42,093 bases of DNA, taken from Pseudomonas sp. GM49 (GTDB taxonomy: Bacteria; Pseudomonadota; Gammaproteobacteria; Pseudomonadales; Pseudomonadaceae). Every line of letters begins with the position of its first letter. The stretch's first letter is position 1. Location: positions 1 to 42,093 of the forward strand of contig NZ_AKJL01000329.1 in the NCBI RefSeq assembly GCF_000282355.1, written 5' to 3'. The notes beneath the pieces were generated by a model that saw nothing but the letters and a program-made list of their open reading frames with translations, was not told where the DNA came from and did not search any database. Positions 1-7,525 of this stretch are shown here, one piece after another. The translations under genes were made by a program, and so were the position numbers.

Positions 1-929
1 GAGAGGATGCCGCCGCCGACACTGCCGAAGTCGGCGGTGAGATAGATGATGATCAGCGGGATACCCATCTGGGTCACGTTGATGCCCAGATTGTATTGCT
101 GGTTGAGGAACGGCGGCAGCCAGTACAGGTAGAACCAGAACACCGGCGCGGTCATCGAGTAGGCGAGGGCGAAGGCCCAGGTGCCACGCATGCGCAGGAT
201 TTTCGAGAACGGTACGCGGGTTTGTTCCGGTTCGACTTCGTGCTGGATGTAGTCCAGTTCCGACTGTTTGACGCTTGGGTGATCCTCCGGGTTGAAGTAC
301 TTCAGCCCCCAGAACAGCAGCCAGATTCCGCCCAGTGCCGACATGCACAGGAACGCGGCTTGCCAACCCCAGACGTGCAGGATCAGTGGCAGCAGCATCG
401 GCGTGAACATCGCGCCGACGTTGGTGCCGGCGTTGAAAATGCCGGTGGCTACGGCACGCTCGCCGGCCGGAAACCACAGCCGTGTGGTTTTCACACAAGC
501 CGGGTAGTTGGCCGCTTCGGTCAGGCCGAGGATGAAGCGACAAACCATGAAGCCGACCGCCGAAGTGGCCAGGCCGTGGGCGCCGGTCGCCAGACTCCAG
601 AGCAGCACCGCGCAGAAAAACACGCGCTTGACACCGACCCGGTCGATCAAACGGCCTTGCAACACGAAACCGATCGCGTAACCGACCTGGAACCAGAAGT
701 TGATGTTGGCGTAGTCCATCGCCGTCCAGCTCATTTCCTTGGCCAGGATTGGCTGCATCACGCCGAGGGCGGCGCGGTCGATGTAGTTCAGGGTGGTGGC
801 AAAAAACACGAGCGCCAGCATGCCCCAACGGGTTTTGCCGACCGCCATGGCGCCGCGGATTTTGTCGCCGATGCCACCGGCAGTGATGTTCATGGCCGGA
901 GCCATGCGTGAGCTTTGGGAAGGAATCAT
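1..929 (-). CDS. MFS transporter, ACS family, probable quinate/shikimate or sugar-acid importer (partial)
   Basis: The gene runs off the left edge, so only about 309 N-terminal residues are present and the C-terminus is missing. It begins MIPSQSSRMAPAMN; in-frame Met codons at 905 and 893 are alternative starts. A hydrophobic helix (WGMLALVFFATTLNYIDRAA) is followed by the conserved N-Y-x-D-R of the anion:cation symporter branch of the major facilitator superfamily, then by alternating membrane segments and the loop motif GRLIDRVGVKR. Family members import sugar acids, hexuronates or aromatic acids with protons across the inner membrane. The gene is divergent from quiC and shares its control region, so quinate, shikimate or 3-dehydroshikimate is the likely substrate. 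The family is sure; the substrate is inferred from context. Confidence 0.85.
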   Translation of the reverse strand, partial: MIPSQSSRMAPAMNITAGGIGDKIRGAMAVGKTRWGMLALVFFATTLNYIDRAALGVMQPILAKEMSWTAMDYANINFWFQVGYAIGFVLQGRLIDRVGVKRVFFCAVLLWSLATGAHGLATSAVGFMVCRFILGLTEAANYPACVKTTRLWFPAGERAVATGIFNAGTNVGAMFTPMLLPLILHVWGWQAAFLCMSALGGIWLLFWGLKYFNPEDHPSVKQSELDYIQHEVEPEQTRVPFSKILRMRGTWAFALAYSMTAPVFWFYLYWLPPFLNQQYNLGINVTQMGIPLIIIYLTADFGSVGGGIL

Positions 930-1056
930 GTGTACCACCCGTTTTTTGAATTTGTTATTTGGTGTTTTGGACATCGCGGCCGGTGCTGCGTGTCCGGACT
1001 TAATGTGAGGACGATGTTGGGCAGTGGACAAAAAATCGTCAATTCGCCAACCACCA

Positions 1057-1079
1057 TTGTGTTCGATAATCGAACACAA
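1057..1079. promoter_or_regulatory. 23-bp palindrome resembling a PcaR/IclR-family operator
   Basis: The arms TTGTGTTCGAT and ATCGAACACAA are perfect inverted copies around a central A at 1068. The core GTTCGATAATCGAAC differs at one base from the 15-bp PcaR box I recall from Pseudomonas putida (GTTCGATAATCGCAC). PcaR is an IclR-family activator of protocatechuate (beta-ketoadipate) catabolism. Its place before quiC, whose product makes protocatechuate, supports the reading, but binding is inferred. Confidence 0.65.
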
Positions 1080-1080
1080 A

Positions 1081-1096
1081 ACTAACTGGGTAGTAC
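1081..1096. promoter_or_regulatory. Candidate TetR-type operator before quiC
   Basis: ACTAACTGGGTAGTAC contains inverted arms ACTA/TAGT. The same 12-base core, ACTAACTGG(G/T)TA, recurs before aroQ at 5372-5387. The TetR gene at 3202 is the obvious candidate binder. The repeat is seen; the binding partner is inferred. Confidence 0.5.
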
Positions 1097-1197
1097 ACTT
1101 TAAATTGCTCAATGGGCAACCCGGCTCAATAATCCGCTCACTCTTTTAAAAGCGGCGCAAATTCCCTGTAGCCGAAGCCTCCACCGGGAGCCTAAAT

Positions 1198-3099
1198 ATG
1201 CAGCGTTCCATTGCCACCGTGTCTTTGAGCGGCACCCTGCCGGAAAAACTAGAGGCCATTGCCGCCGCCGGATTCGACGGCGTCGAGATATTCGAAAACG
1301 ACCTTCTCTACTACGACGGCAGCCCGCGGGAAATTAAACAGATGTGCGCCGATCTCGGAATCGCCATCACCCTGTTTCAACCGTTCCGCGATTTCGAGGG
1401 CTGTCGGCGTGATCGTCTGTCGCGCAATCTGGAACGCGCCGAGCGCAAGTTCGACCTGATGCAGGAGCTGGGCACTGACCTGGTGCTGGTGTGCAGCAAC
1501 GCCTCGGCCGAGTCCATCGGTGATGAACAGATTCTGGTCGACGACTTGCGGCTGCTGGCTGAGCATGCCGGGGCACGCGGCCTGCGCATCGGTTACGAAG
1601 CGCTGGCCTGGGGGCGGCATGTGAACACGTATCAACAGGTGTGGAACATCGTGCGTCAGGCCGATCACCCAAGCCTTGGCGTGTTGCTGGACAGCTTTCA
1701 CACCTTGTCGCTCAAGGGCGATCCAGGTGCAATCGCCGAGATTCCCGGCGACAAGATTTTCTTCGTGCAAATGGCCGACGCACCGATCCTGGCCATGGAC
1801 GTGCTGGAGTGGAGCCGGCATTTTCGCTGCTTCCCGGGCCAGGGTGAGTTCGACTTGCCGGGGTTCCTCGCACCGATCATCAAGAGCGGGTACACCGGGC
1901 CATTGTCGCTGGAAATCTTCAACGATGGCTTCCGCGCAGCCCCGCCACGAGCCAACGCCGCCGACGGCTTGCGCTCGTTGTTGTACCTTGAAGAGAAAAC
2001 CCGCGAGCGTCTGGCGCAGCAAGACAAGCCTGCGGCCAACCCCGGGATTCTGTTCGAAACACCCAAGGCCAGCGAGTACAACGGTATCGAGTTTCTGGAG
2101 TTTGCCGTGGACGAAAGCCTCGGCGCCAAGCTCTCCCATTGGCTGGAACGACTGGGGTTCGTCAAGGCCGGGCAGCATCGCTCCAAGAGCGTCAGTCTGC
2201 TGCGCCAGGGCGATATCAACCTGATCCTCAACTCAGAACCTTACTCCTTCGGCCACAGCTTTTTCGAAGCCCACGGTCCTTCGTTGTGCGCGACCGCCAT
2301 GCGGGTCAAGGACAGCGCGAGCGCATTGGCCCGAGCCGTGGCCTACAAGGGCCAGCCCTATCGCGGACTGGTCGGCCCCAACGAATTGGAGCTGGCGGCG
2401 GTGCGTGCACCGGATGGCAGCCTGATTTATCTGGTGGATCAGCACGCCGACGTTTATGGCACTGACTTCAATCTGTACCCGCAAGCGCCGGTCAGCGGCG
2501 GCCTCAAACGTATCGACCACATGGCCATGGCACTGCCGGCCGACAGCCTCGACAGCTGGGTGCTGTTCTATAAGAGCCTGCTGGATTTCGAGGCGGACGA
2601 TGAAGTCGTGCTGCCGGATCCTTATGGTCTGGTGAAGAGCCGCGCCTTGCGCAGTCGCGACAGTTCGATCCGCCTGCCGCTGAACATTTCCGAGAACCGT
2701 AACACTGCGATCTCACACGCTCTGTCGAGTTATCGCGGCTCCGGTGTGCATCACATCGCCTTTGATTGTGATGACATCTTTGCCCAGGTCAGCCGTGCAA
2801 AAGAGGCGGGCGTGCCGCTGCTGGATATCCCGCTCAACTACTACGATGACCTGGCGGCGCGGTTCGATTTTGACGAAGAGTTCCTCAGCGAACTGGCCTA
2901 CTACAACGTGTTGTACGACCGCGACGCCCAGGGCGGTGAACTGTTTCATGTGTACACCGAGCCGTTCGAGGGGCGATTCTTCTTTGAGATCATCCAGCGT
3001 AAAAACGCTTATGCCGGCTACGGCGCGGCCAACGTCGCGGTGCGCCTGGCGGCCATGGCCAAATCCCGTAGCGGTGCACTGCGTCAGGCGAAGTTGTAG
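1198..3099 (+). CDS. quiC: 3-dehydroshikimate dehydratase QuiC, with C-terminal HPPD-like domain
   Basis: This 633-residue protein converts 3-dehydroshikimate to protocatechuate, the step that diverts the shikimate/quinate route to aromatic catabolism. Residues 1 to about 280 form a sugar-phosphate-isomerase-like TIM barrel. The acidic and polar residues E134, D165, H168, Q191 and E239 sit where the family binds its divalent metal. Residues from about 295 to 620 resemble 4-hydroxyphenylpyruvate dioxygenase, with two vicinal-oxygen-chelate halves. They keep the three expected metal ligands: H441 (IDHMA), H519 (HHIAF) and E597 (FFEII). This matches the two-domain QuiC1 type known from pseudomonads. 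The start ATG has a GGGAG site about ten bases upstream. The gene is divergent from the transporter and followed by a TetR gene. Confidence 0.93.
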   Translation: MQRSIATVSLSGTLPEKLEAIAAAGFDGVEIFENDLLYYDGSPREIKQMCADLGIAITLFQPFRDFEGCRRDRLSRNLERAERKFDLMQELGTDLVLVCSNASAESIGDEQILVDDLRLLAEHAGARGLRIGYEALAWGRHVNTYQQVWNIVRQADHPSLGVLLDSFHTLSLKGDPGAIAEIPGDKIFFVQMADAPILAMDVLEWSRHFRCFPGQGEFDLPGFLAPIIKSGYTGPLSLEIFNDGFRAAPPRANAADGLRSLLYLEEKTRERLAQQDKPAANPGILFETPKASEYNGIEFLEFAVDESLGAKLSHWLERLGFVKAGQHRSKSVSLLRQGDINLILNSEPYSFGHSFFEAHGPSLCATAMRVKDSASALARAVAYKGQPYRGLVGPNELELAAVRAPDGSLIYLVDQHADVYGTDFNLYPQAPVSGGLKRIDHMAMALPADSLDSWVLFYKSLLDFEADDEVVLPDPYGLVKSRALRSRDSSIRLPLNISENRNTAISHALSSYRGSGVHHIAFDCDDIFAQVSRAKEAGVPLLDIPLNYYDDLAARFDFDEEFLSELAYYNVLYDRDAQGGELFHVYTEPFEGRFFFEIIQRKNAYAGYGAANVAVRLAAMAKSRSGALRQAKL

Positions 3100-3125
3100 G
3101 AAATTCGTAAACGCGGGATTAAACG

Positions 3126-3163
3126 TGGGCTGCGCGGCTTCCTTCACCGTGTCGCGCAGCCCA
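3126..3163 (+). other. Strong RNA hairpin between quiC and the TetR gene
   Basis: TGGGCTGCGCG and CGCGCAGCCCA can form an 11-bp perfect stem around a 16-base loop. No T-run follows, so it is not a standard intrinsic terminator. It lies 27 bases after the quiC stop and 39 before the TetR start. It could limit read-through or protect the quiC message. Confidence 0.55.
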
Positions 3164-3201
3164 TAATCGCCAGCCTGTGCAGTGATGGCCGTGAGCCCGC
3201 A

Positions 3202-3879
3202 ATGACAATGAACTCAGAACTCCCCGCAGCCTCCGTAGAACCGGGTGTCGAGCCGCGCAAGAGTCGCAAGAACAATCCGGAAAAGACCCGCGAGAACATC
3301 CTGCAGGAGGCGATCGTCGAATTCGTCCAACAGGGGCTTTCCGGTGCTCGCGTCGATGCCATCGCCGAGCGCATCCACACCTCCAAGCGCATGATCTATT
3401 ACTACTTCGGCAGTAAGGAGCAGCTCTACGTCGAGGTCCTGGAGAAGCTTTACGGCGATATCCGCAGCACCGAAAGCCGCCTGCACCTGACCGAACTGGC
3501 GCCGGTGGAAGCGATTCGGCGGATGGTTGAGTTCACCTTCGATCACCATGATCGCAACGTCGATTTCGTGCGCATCGTCAGTATCGAAAACATCCACAAC
3601 GCCGAGTATGTGAAGCGTTCCGAGGCGATCAGGGCGATGAACAACACCGTTCTCGATTCCCTTGATGTGATTTTGCGTCGTGGCGTAGAAGAGGGTGTCT
3701 TCCGCGCCGGCCTGGTGCCGCTGGATGTGCATCTGCTGATCAGTTCGTTCTGCTTTTATCGCGTCTCGAACCGCCATACCGTAGGTGAGATTTTCCAGAT
3801 CGACTTGCCGGATGAGCGCATCAAGCAGCGTCATCGCGAGATGATTTGCGAGGCGGTTCTGCGGTACCTGCAGGCGTGA
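3202..3879 (+). CDS. TetR/AcrR family transcriptional regulator
   Basis: This 225-residue protein has a basic N-terminal tail followed by a TetR helix-turn-helix at about residues 25-75 (ENILQEAIVEFVQQG then AERIHTSKRMIYYYFGSKEQL). The rest is the helical ligand-binding and dimerisation domain. An in-frame Met lies at 3208, two codons downstream, and either could be the start because neither has a strong ribosome-binding site. It lies just after quiC in the same direction and probably represses or tunes the quinate/shikimate genes. The repeated box ACTAACTGG(G/T)TA before quiC and aroQ is its candidate operator. The ligand is unknown. Confidence 0.88.
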   Translation: MTMNSELPAASVEPGVEPRKSRKNNPEKTRENILQEAIVEFVQQGLSGARVDAIAERIHTSKRMIYYYFGSKEQLYVEVLEKLYGDIRSTESRLHLTELAPVEAIRRMVEFTFDHHDRNVDFVRIVSIENIHNAEYVKRSEAIRAMNNTVLDSLDVILRRGVEEGVFRAGLVPLDVHLLISSFCFYRVSNRHTVGEIFQIDLPDERIKQRHREMICEAVLRYLQA

Positions 3880-3900
3880 TTCAGCTGTGTGAATCGCCTT

Positions 3901-4001
3901 TGTAGGAAGCCAGCCTGCTGGCGATGGATGCAAGAGCGCCGCGTTCAGCCAGGCAGCCCGCATCATCGTTAACGTCCATCGCGAGCAAGCTCGCTCCTAC
4001 A
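3901..4001. repeat. REPIN (two inverted REP sequences)
   Basis: TGTAGGAAGCCAGCCTGCTG at 3901 faces CCATCGCGAGCAAGCTCGCTCCTACA (3976-4001) in inverted orientation. The arms are of two different REP subtypes, making this a mixed or diverged doublet. It sits between the convergent TetR and dehydrogenase genes. Confidence 0.8.
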
Positions 4002-4008
4002 AGTTGCG

Positions 4009-4872
4009 TCAGTCATTCATGCTCTGGAAATGCTCAAGCATTCGCTGGGCATCCGGTACCACGCCGCTGAACAATTCGAACGCCTTCACCGCCTGAAACA
4101 CCGCCATGTTGCCACCGTCCAGCGTCCGGCAACCGAGGGCGCGGGCGTTGCGCAGCAATTCGGTTTCCAGCGGGAAGTAAACGATCTCCGCCACCCACAA
4201 TTCGGCCCGCAGCAGCTCGACCGGCACCGGCATGCCTGGCAGTTTTTTCATGCCCATTGGCGTGGTGTTCACCAGGCCGTCAGCCTGGGCCATGGCGCTG
4301 GGCAGGTCATACCCGGCCACCGCTCGAGCTACATCGAAATGCTGATTGAGATTGTCGGCCAGATCCTGGGCGCGGCGGATGTCCACGTCAAAAATGCTCA
4401 GTTGTTGTACGCCTTCGCTCAACAACGCGTGGGCCACCGCCGCACCTGCACCACCGGCACCCATCTGTACGACACGTTCAACGGCAACGCCCTTCAAGCC
4501 CCGGCGAAAACCCTCGGCAAAGCCCAGGCAGTCGGTGTTGTGGCCGATGCGTTTGCCGTCCTTGAGCACCACCGTGTTGACCGCGCCGATACCGCGGGCC
4601 TCCGGCGAGAGTTCGTCGAGCAGCGGGATGATCGCCTGCTTGCATGGAAAGGTGATGTTCAGCCCGGTGAAGTTCATCCGTTCGGCAGCCATCAGCAGGT
4701 CGGGCAGGGCGTTGCTGTCGAGTTTCAACTGATCAAGATCTATCAGGCGATAGAGGTAGCGCAGCCCCTGGGAATCGCCTTCATGCTCGTGCAAGGCCGG
4801 TGTGCGGGAAGCCTGGATGCCGGCACCGATCAGCCCGGCCAGTATCACGTGGTTCTGAGTCACGGCGATCAC
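4009..4872 (-). CDS. Shikimate/quinate dehydrogenase (AroE/YdiB/QsuD-like)
   Basis: This 287-residue NAD(P)-dependent dehydrogenase would oxidise quinate and/or shikimate to 3-dehydroquinate or 3-dehydroshikimate. Visible features are the substrate loop SRTPALHEHEG near residue 22, NITFPCKQ with the catalytic Lys, HNTDCLGF with the catalytic Asp, and the dinucleotide-binding GAGGAGAAV. The substrate loop reads SRTP rather than the S-x-S of biosynthetic AroE and resembles the quinate/shikimate dehydrogenase QsuD of Corynebacterium glutamicum as I recall it. It overlaps aroQ by four bases (ATGA), so the two are translationally coupled. Context favours a catabolic role over biosynthetic AroE, but cofactor and substrate preference cannot be settled from sequence. 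Confidence 0.88.
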   Translation of the reverse strand: MIAVTQNHVILAGLIGAGIQASRTPALHEHEGDSQGLRYLYRLIDLDQLKLDSNALPDLLMAAERMNFTGLNITFPCKQAIIPLLDELSPEARGIGAVNTVVLKDGKRIGHNTDCLGFAEGFRRGLKGVAVERVVQMGAGGAGAAVAHALLSEGVQQLSIFDVDIRRAQDLADNLNQHFDVARAVAGYDLPSAMAQADGLVNTTPMGMKKLPGMPVPVELLRAELWVAEIVYFPLETELLRNARALGCRTLDGGNMAVFQAVKAFELFSGVVPDAQRMLEHFQSMND

Positions 4873-5309
4873 CCCTTCAAACGATGACTGAAGTGTTCCA
4901 GCGCCAGGCGATAGCCGTGACTGCCAAAACCGGCCATCACCGCCGTCGCAATGGCGGATACGAACGAGTGGTGGCGAAATGGCTCGCGGGCATGCACGTT
5001 GGACAGATGGACTTCAATTACCGGCAGTTCGCTGGCGACCAGGGCGTCGCGGATGGCGACCGAGGTGTGAGTCCATGCAGCAGGATTGATGACGATCCCG
5101 GCGCAACGACCGCGGGCGGCGTGAATCCAGTCGAGCAGTTCGCCTTCATGGTTGGTCTGGCGAAACTCCACTGCCAGGCCGAACTCTTCGGCGGCACGTG
5201 CGCACATGGTCGATATGTCTGCCAGGGTTTCGTGGCCGTAAGTCGCGGGTTCACGGGTGCCGAGCAGGTTCAGGTTCGGGCCGTTGAGCACCAGAACGAT
5301 AGGGGACAT
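4869..5309 (-). CDS. aroQ: Type II 3-dehydroquinate dehydratase
   Basis: This 146-residue protein interconverts 3-dehydroquinate and 3-dehydroshikimate. The type II signature is complete: NGPNLNLLGTREPATYG with the catalytic Arg and Tyr near residues 19-24, then VHLSNVHAREPFRHHS with the active-site His. Family length is about 145-150 residues and the enzyme is normally a dodecamer. It is the first gene of a two-gene operon with the dehydrogenase. In this island it supplies the middle step between quinate and QuiC, and a housekeeping copy probably exists elsewhere. A box shared with the quiC promoter lies 63 bases upstream of the start. Confidence 0.95.
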   Translation of the reverse strand: MSPIVLVLNGPNLNLLGTREPATYGHETLADISTMCARAAEEFGLAVEFRQTNHEGELLDWIHAARGRCAGIVINPAAWTHTSVAIRDALVASELPVIEVHLSNVHAREPFRHHSFVSAIATAVMAGFGSHGYRLALEHFSHRLKG

Positions 5310-5371
5310 CGGAATCTCTCCACTTATTATTTTTGGAATCGGCCGAGTGTTTCAGCCTGTGGAGATAAATT

Positions 5372-5387
5372 GTACTAACTGGTTAAT
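5372..5387. promoter_or_regulatory. Candidate TetR-type operator before aroQ
   Basis: GTACTAACTGGTTAAT shares ACTAACTGG(G/T)TA with the quiC promoter box at 1081. It includes the inverted arms TAAC/GTTA. It lies in an AT-rich patch 63 bases upstream of the aroQ start, a suitable place for promoter control. Confidence 0.5.
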
Positions 5388-5449
5388 TTGGTCAATTGAA
5401 GTGAAGGCATGCTGGCTGTTTGTGGGCGGTGATCGGACGCTTTCGCAGG

Positions 5450-6361
5450 TCAGCGCGGCAGGTGCTCCACGAGGAAATCGATAAACGCCCTCAATCGCAA
5501 CGGCACATGGCGACTTTGCGGGTACAGCAAGGTAAACGGCCTCGAGCGCCCGCCATAGGGCTTGAGCACTTCCACCAGCGAGCCGTCGGCCAGTTCCTTT
5601 TCCACGATAAAACGATAGGTCTGAAACAACCCCGCCCCGTGTTTGGCCAAAGTGACACCGCCCAGTACATCATCGGAACAACTGAGGTTGCCCTCGGCCA
5701 GAATCTCCCGGGGCACGCCTTCATCGTTGAACAACCAGGCAATGCGCCGGCCGCTGCTGGGCAATTCGTACTGAATGCATTCGTGCTGTTCGAGATCGTC
5801 GAGGGTCTGCGGAGTGCCGGCCCGTTTCAGGTAATCAGGGCTGGCGATCATCACCAGGGCGGCATCTTCCAGCGGGCGGGCGATCAGCCCTGAGTCCGGG
5901 ATGGCTCGCACGCGAATCGCCATGTCGTAGCCTTCGCCGACGAAATCGATGTTGCGATTGCTGATATGCGACTCGACCTTCACCGCCGGATAGCGCGCGC
6001 GGAACCCGGGCAACAGCGGCAGGATTCGATGATGCGCGTAGGTGGTCGGAATACTGATGCGCAAAGTACCGGACGGCACTTGCTGCTGGCCCATCACCTC
6101 ACGCTGAGCCTCGACCAGTTGCGCCAGGGCCTGGCGACATTCTTCGTAATAACGGCGACCACTGTCAGTGAGCTTCACGCTACGCGTGGTGCGCGCGAAC
6201 AGGCGCACGCCCAGGCGTTCTTCCATGCGCGACACCGATCGGCTCACGGCAGCGGGCGTGACACCTGCCACCAGCGCCGCGGCAGTAAAACTGCCAGCCT
6301 CGGCGGCCAGGCAAAACAGCTCAATGCTGCCCAACTGAAGATCGTCGAATTGTCGCTGCAT
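5450..6361 (-). CDS. LysR family transcriptional regulator
   Basis: This 303-residue protein has the usual LysR length. A winged helix-turn-helix occupies about residues 10-70 (FCLAAEAGSFTAAALVAGVTP, then RSVSRMEERLGVRLFARTTR). The rest is the periplasmic-binding-protein-like effector domain, with YDMAIRVR and the late LPSSGRR segment typical of the CrgA/DsdC-like branch. It is upstream of aroQ in the same direction, separated by 140 bases that carry their own operator, so it is probably a separate unit. Its target genes and effector are not evident. Confidence 0.9.
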   Translation of the reverse strand: MQRQFDDLQLGSIELFCLAAEAGSFTAAALVAGVTPAAVSRSVSRMEERLGVRLFARTTRSVKLTDSGRRYYEECRQALAQLVEAQREVMGQQQVPSGTLRISIPTTYAHHRILPLLPGFRARYPAVKVESHISNRNIDFVGEGYDMAIRVRAIPDSGLIARPLEDAALVMIASPDYLKRAGTPQTLDDLEQHECIQYELPSSGRRIAWLFNDEGVPREILAEGNLSCSDDVLGGVTLAKHGAGLFQTYRFIVEKELADGSLVEVLKPYGGRSRPFTLLYPQSRHVPLRLRAFIDFLVEHLPR

Positions 6362-6564
6362 GATTGATTACACCGGGGATCAAATGAAGAAGCTGGATCA
6401 GTATTTATCAGGTGCCCGCGCTGTAAAGAAAGGATTTCTTACCAAATCGCGTGGTGTTCCGCAGGTCCGGGAATTGCCAGGACGCTAGCCTGATGACGGA
6501 AGAAATGATTCGGCCGCCAATGCCAGTGGTCGGTTTTTCCACGGAGTGTCGGGTCCTCGGATCC

Positions 6565-6587
6565 ATTAACCTAACGGATGGGTTAAT
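6565..6587. promoter_or_regulatory. Inverted repeat overlapping the ribosome-binding site of the DUF4160 gene
   Basis: ATTAACC (6565-6571) and GGTTAAT (6581-6587) are perfect inverted arms nine bases apart, ending directly at the ATG at 6588. GGATGGG within it is the probable ribosome-binding site. It could be a repressor operator or an RNA hairpin masking translation. Confidence 0.5.
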
Positions 6588-7016
6588 ATGAAGGTATGCA
6601 GTTTCAAAGGACTGTCGGTAGTGATCATGTTGCGAGACGAGCATTGTCCGCCTCATGCGCATGTGGACGCGGGTACGTGGAGTGCGAGATTCAGGTTCAG
6701 CTTTTGGCATAACGGCGTCGAGCTCTGGGATGTTGTTCCGCTTTCGCGTCGGCCACCGTTGGCGGTGCTTGAGGGTTTGCGCCAGTCGCTCAAGCAACCT
6801 GCCCATTTGCAGCGCGCCCGCGGCGTCTGGTGGCGAAAACTACAAACGGTCTGTCTTGATAATCAACTGTGGGACTGGCAAAGCAACGAAGTCGTTGTGG
6901 TGAAAAAGGTTGTCAGCACGACCAATATGATTGGATCGGCTTGCTACGTACCTGAATCGAACAAGACGTTGCTGTCCCTGATCGGTGCACAGGAAAGTGT
7001 GGAGATCGAGTTATGA
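6588..7016 (+). CDS. DUF4160 domain protein, putative toxin-antitoxin-like partner
   Basis: This 142-residue protein carries the DUF4160 signature near its N-terminus: a hydrophobic strand (SVVIMLRDEH) followed by HCPPHAHVDAG, the H-x-P-P-H-x-H-V motif. Family proteins are usually about 80-100 residues, so the tail beyond residue 80 is an extension. DUF4160 genes are commonly paired with DUF2442 genes, as here, where the stop overlaps the next start by four bases. Such pairs are often suspected toxin-antitoxin systems, but I know of no settled activity. The family call is good; the function is unknown. Confidence 0.7.
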   Translation: MKVCSFKGLSVVIMLRDEHCPPHAHVDAGTWSARFRFSFWHNGVELWDVVPLSRRPPLAVLEGLRQSLKQPAHLQRARGVWWRKLQTVCLDNQLWDWQSNEVVVVKKVVSTTNMIGSACYVPESNKTLLSLIGAQESVEIEL

Positions 7017-7471
7017 AAACGATAAGAGCCAAGGTTCAGGCCGATAATCCCGTAACGGAAAGCAGCCTGAGCAAAGCCATTGAGCGTGGCGAGTCACGCA
7101 GAAAAAACAGCCTGCAAGCGACAGCGGTTACCTACCTGGCTCTCTGTCTGGCCCCCTGTCTGGCAGTGGTCTTCGAAGACGGCAGCGGCGTATTGTTGCC
7201 CGTGGCCAACTATCCGGAGTTCGATGATTTTGAGGCCGAGGACTACGCCAGTCTGACTGTCGGCTACGCGGGTACTGCACTGTGCCATGAAGACAAGGAT
7301 CTGCATGTATCTATCGCCGGGATGATTTCTGCGAGCAAGCCGCTGATGGCCATGGCGGCCTCGGTCGTCGCTTCGCGCAATGGTCGCCAGAGCAGCGCCG
7401 CAAAGTCTGAAGCCGCGCGGGCCAACGGCAGGAAAGGCGGGCGCCCGCGCAAGGTCGATGTTGTCGTGTAA
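7013..7471 (+). CDS. DUF2442 domain protein with basic C-terminal tail
   Basis: This 152-residue protein has a DUF2442-like core at about residues 50-105, with LAVVFEDGSGVLLPVANYPE followed by LTVGYAGTALCHEDKDLHVSI. A basic tail near the C-terminus (ARANGRKGGRPRK) could contact DNA, as in other long DUF2442 proteins. It starts on ATGA overlapping the DUF4160 stop, so the two are translationally coupled. By analogy with toxin-antitoxin layouts it may be the regulatory or antitoxin partner. That is inference; no activity is visible. Confidence 0.7.
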   Translation: MKTIRAKVQADNPVTESSLSKAIERGESRRKNSLQATAVTYLALCLAPCLAVVFEDGSGVLLPVANYPEFDDFEAEDYASLTVGYAGTALCHEDKDLHVSIAGMISASKPLMAMAASVVASRNGRQSSAAKSEAARANGRKGGRPRKVDVVV

Positions 7472-7479
7472 GTGCCCAC

Positions 7480-7508
7480 AAAAAAGCCGTCGTGAAGACG
7501 GCTTTTTT
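7480..7508. terminator. Bidirectional intrinsic terminator
   Basis: GCCGTC and GACGGC form a six-bp stem with a five-base loop, flanked by an A-run on the left and a T-run on the right. It serves the DUF2442 gene on the plus strand and trmA on the minus strand. Confidence 0.85.
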
Positions 7509-7525
7509 GTGCCTGGCAGATGCCA

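Larger units (their letters stand above)
930..1197. promoter_or_regulatory. Divergent control region between the MFS transporter and quiC
   Basis: This 268-base gene-free stretch separates the divergent transporter and quiC genes. It holds a near-perfect palindrome at 1057-1079 and, one base later, the box ACTAACTGGGTAGTAC at 1081-1096. Downstream is AT-rich DNA and a GGGAG ribosome-binding site before the quiC ATG. It probably controls both genes in response to pathway intermediates. Confidence 0.7.

Noticed and set aside
96..911. Plus-strand frame opposite the left-edge transporter
   Set aside because: It is antisense to a clear MFS transporter and has no features of its own.
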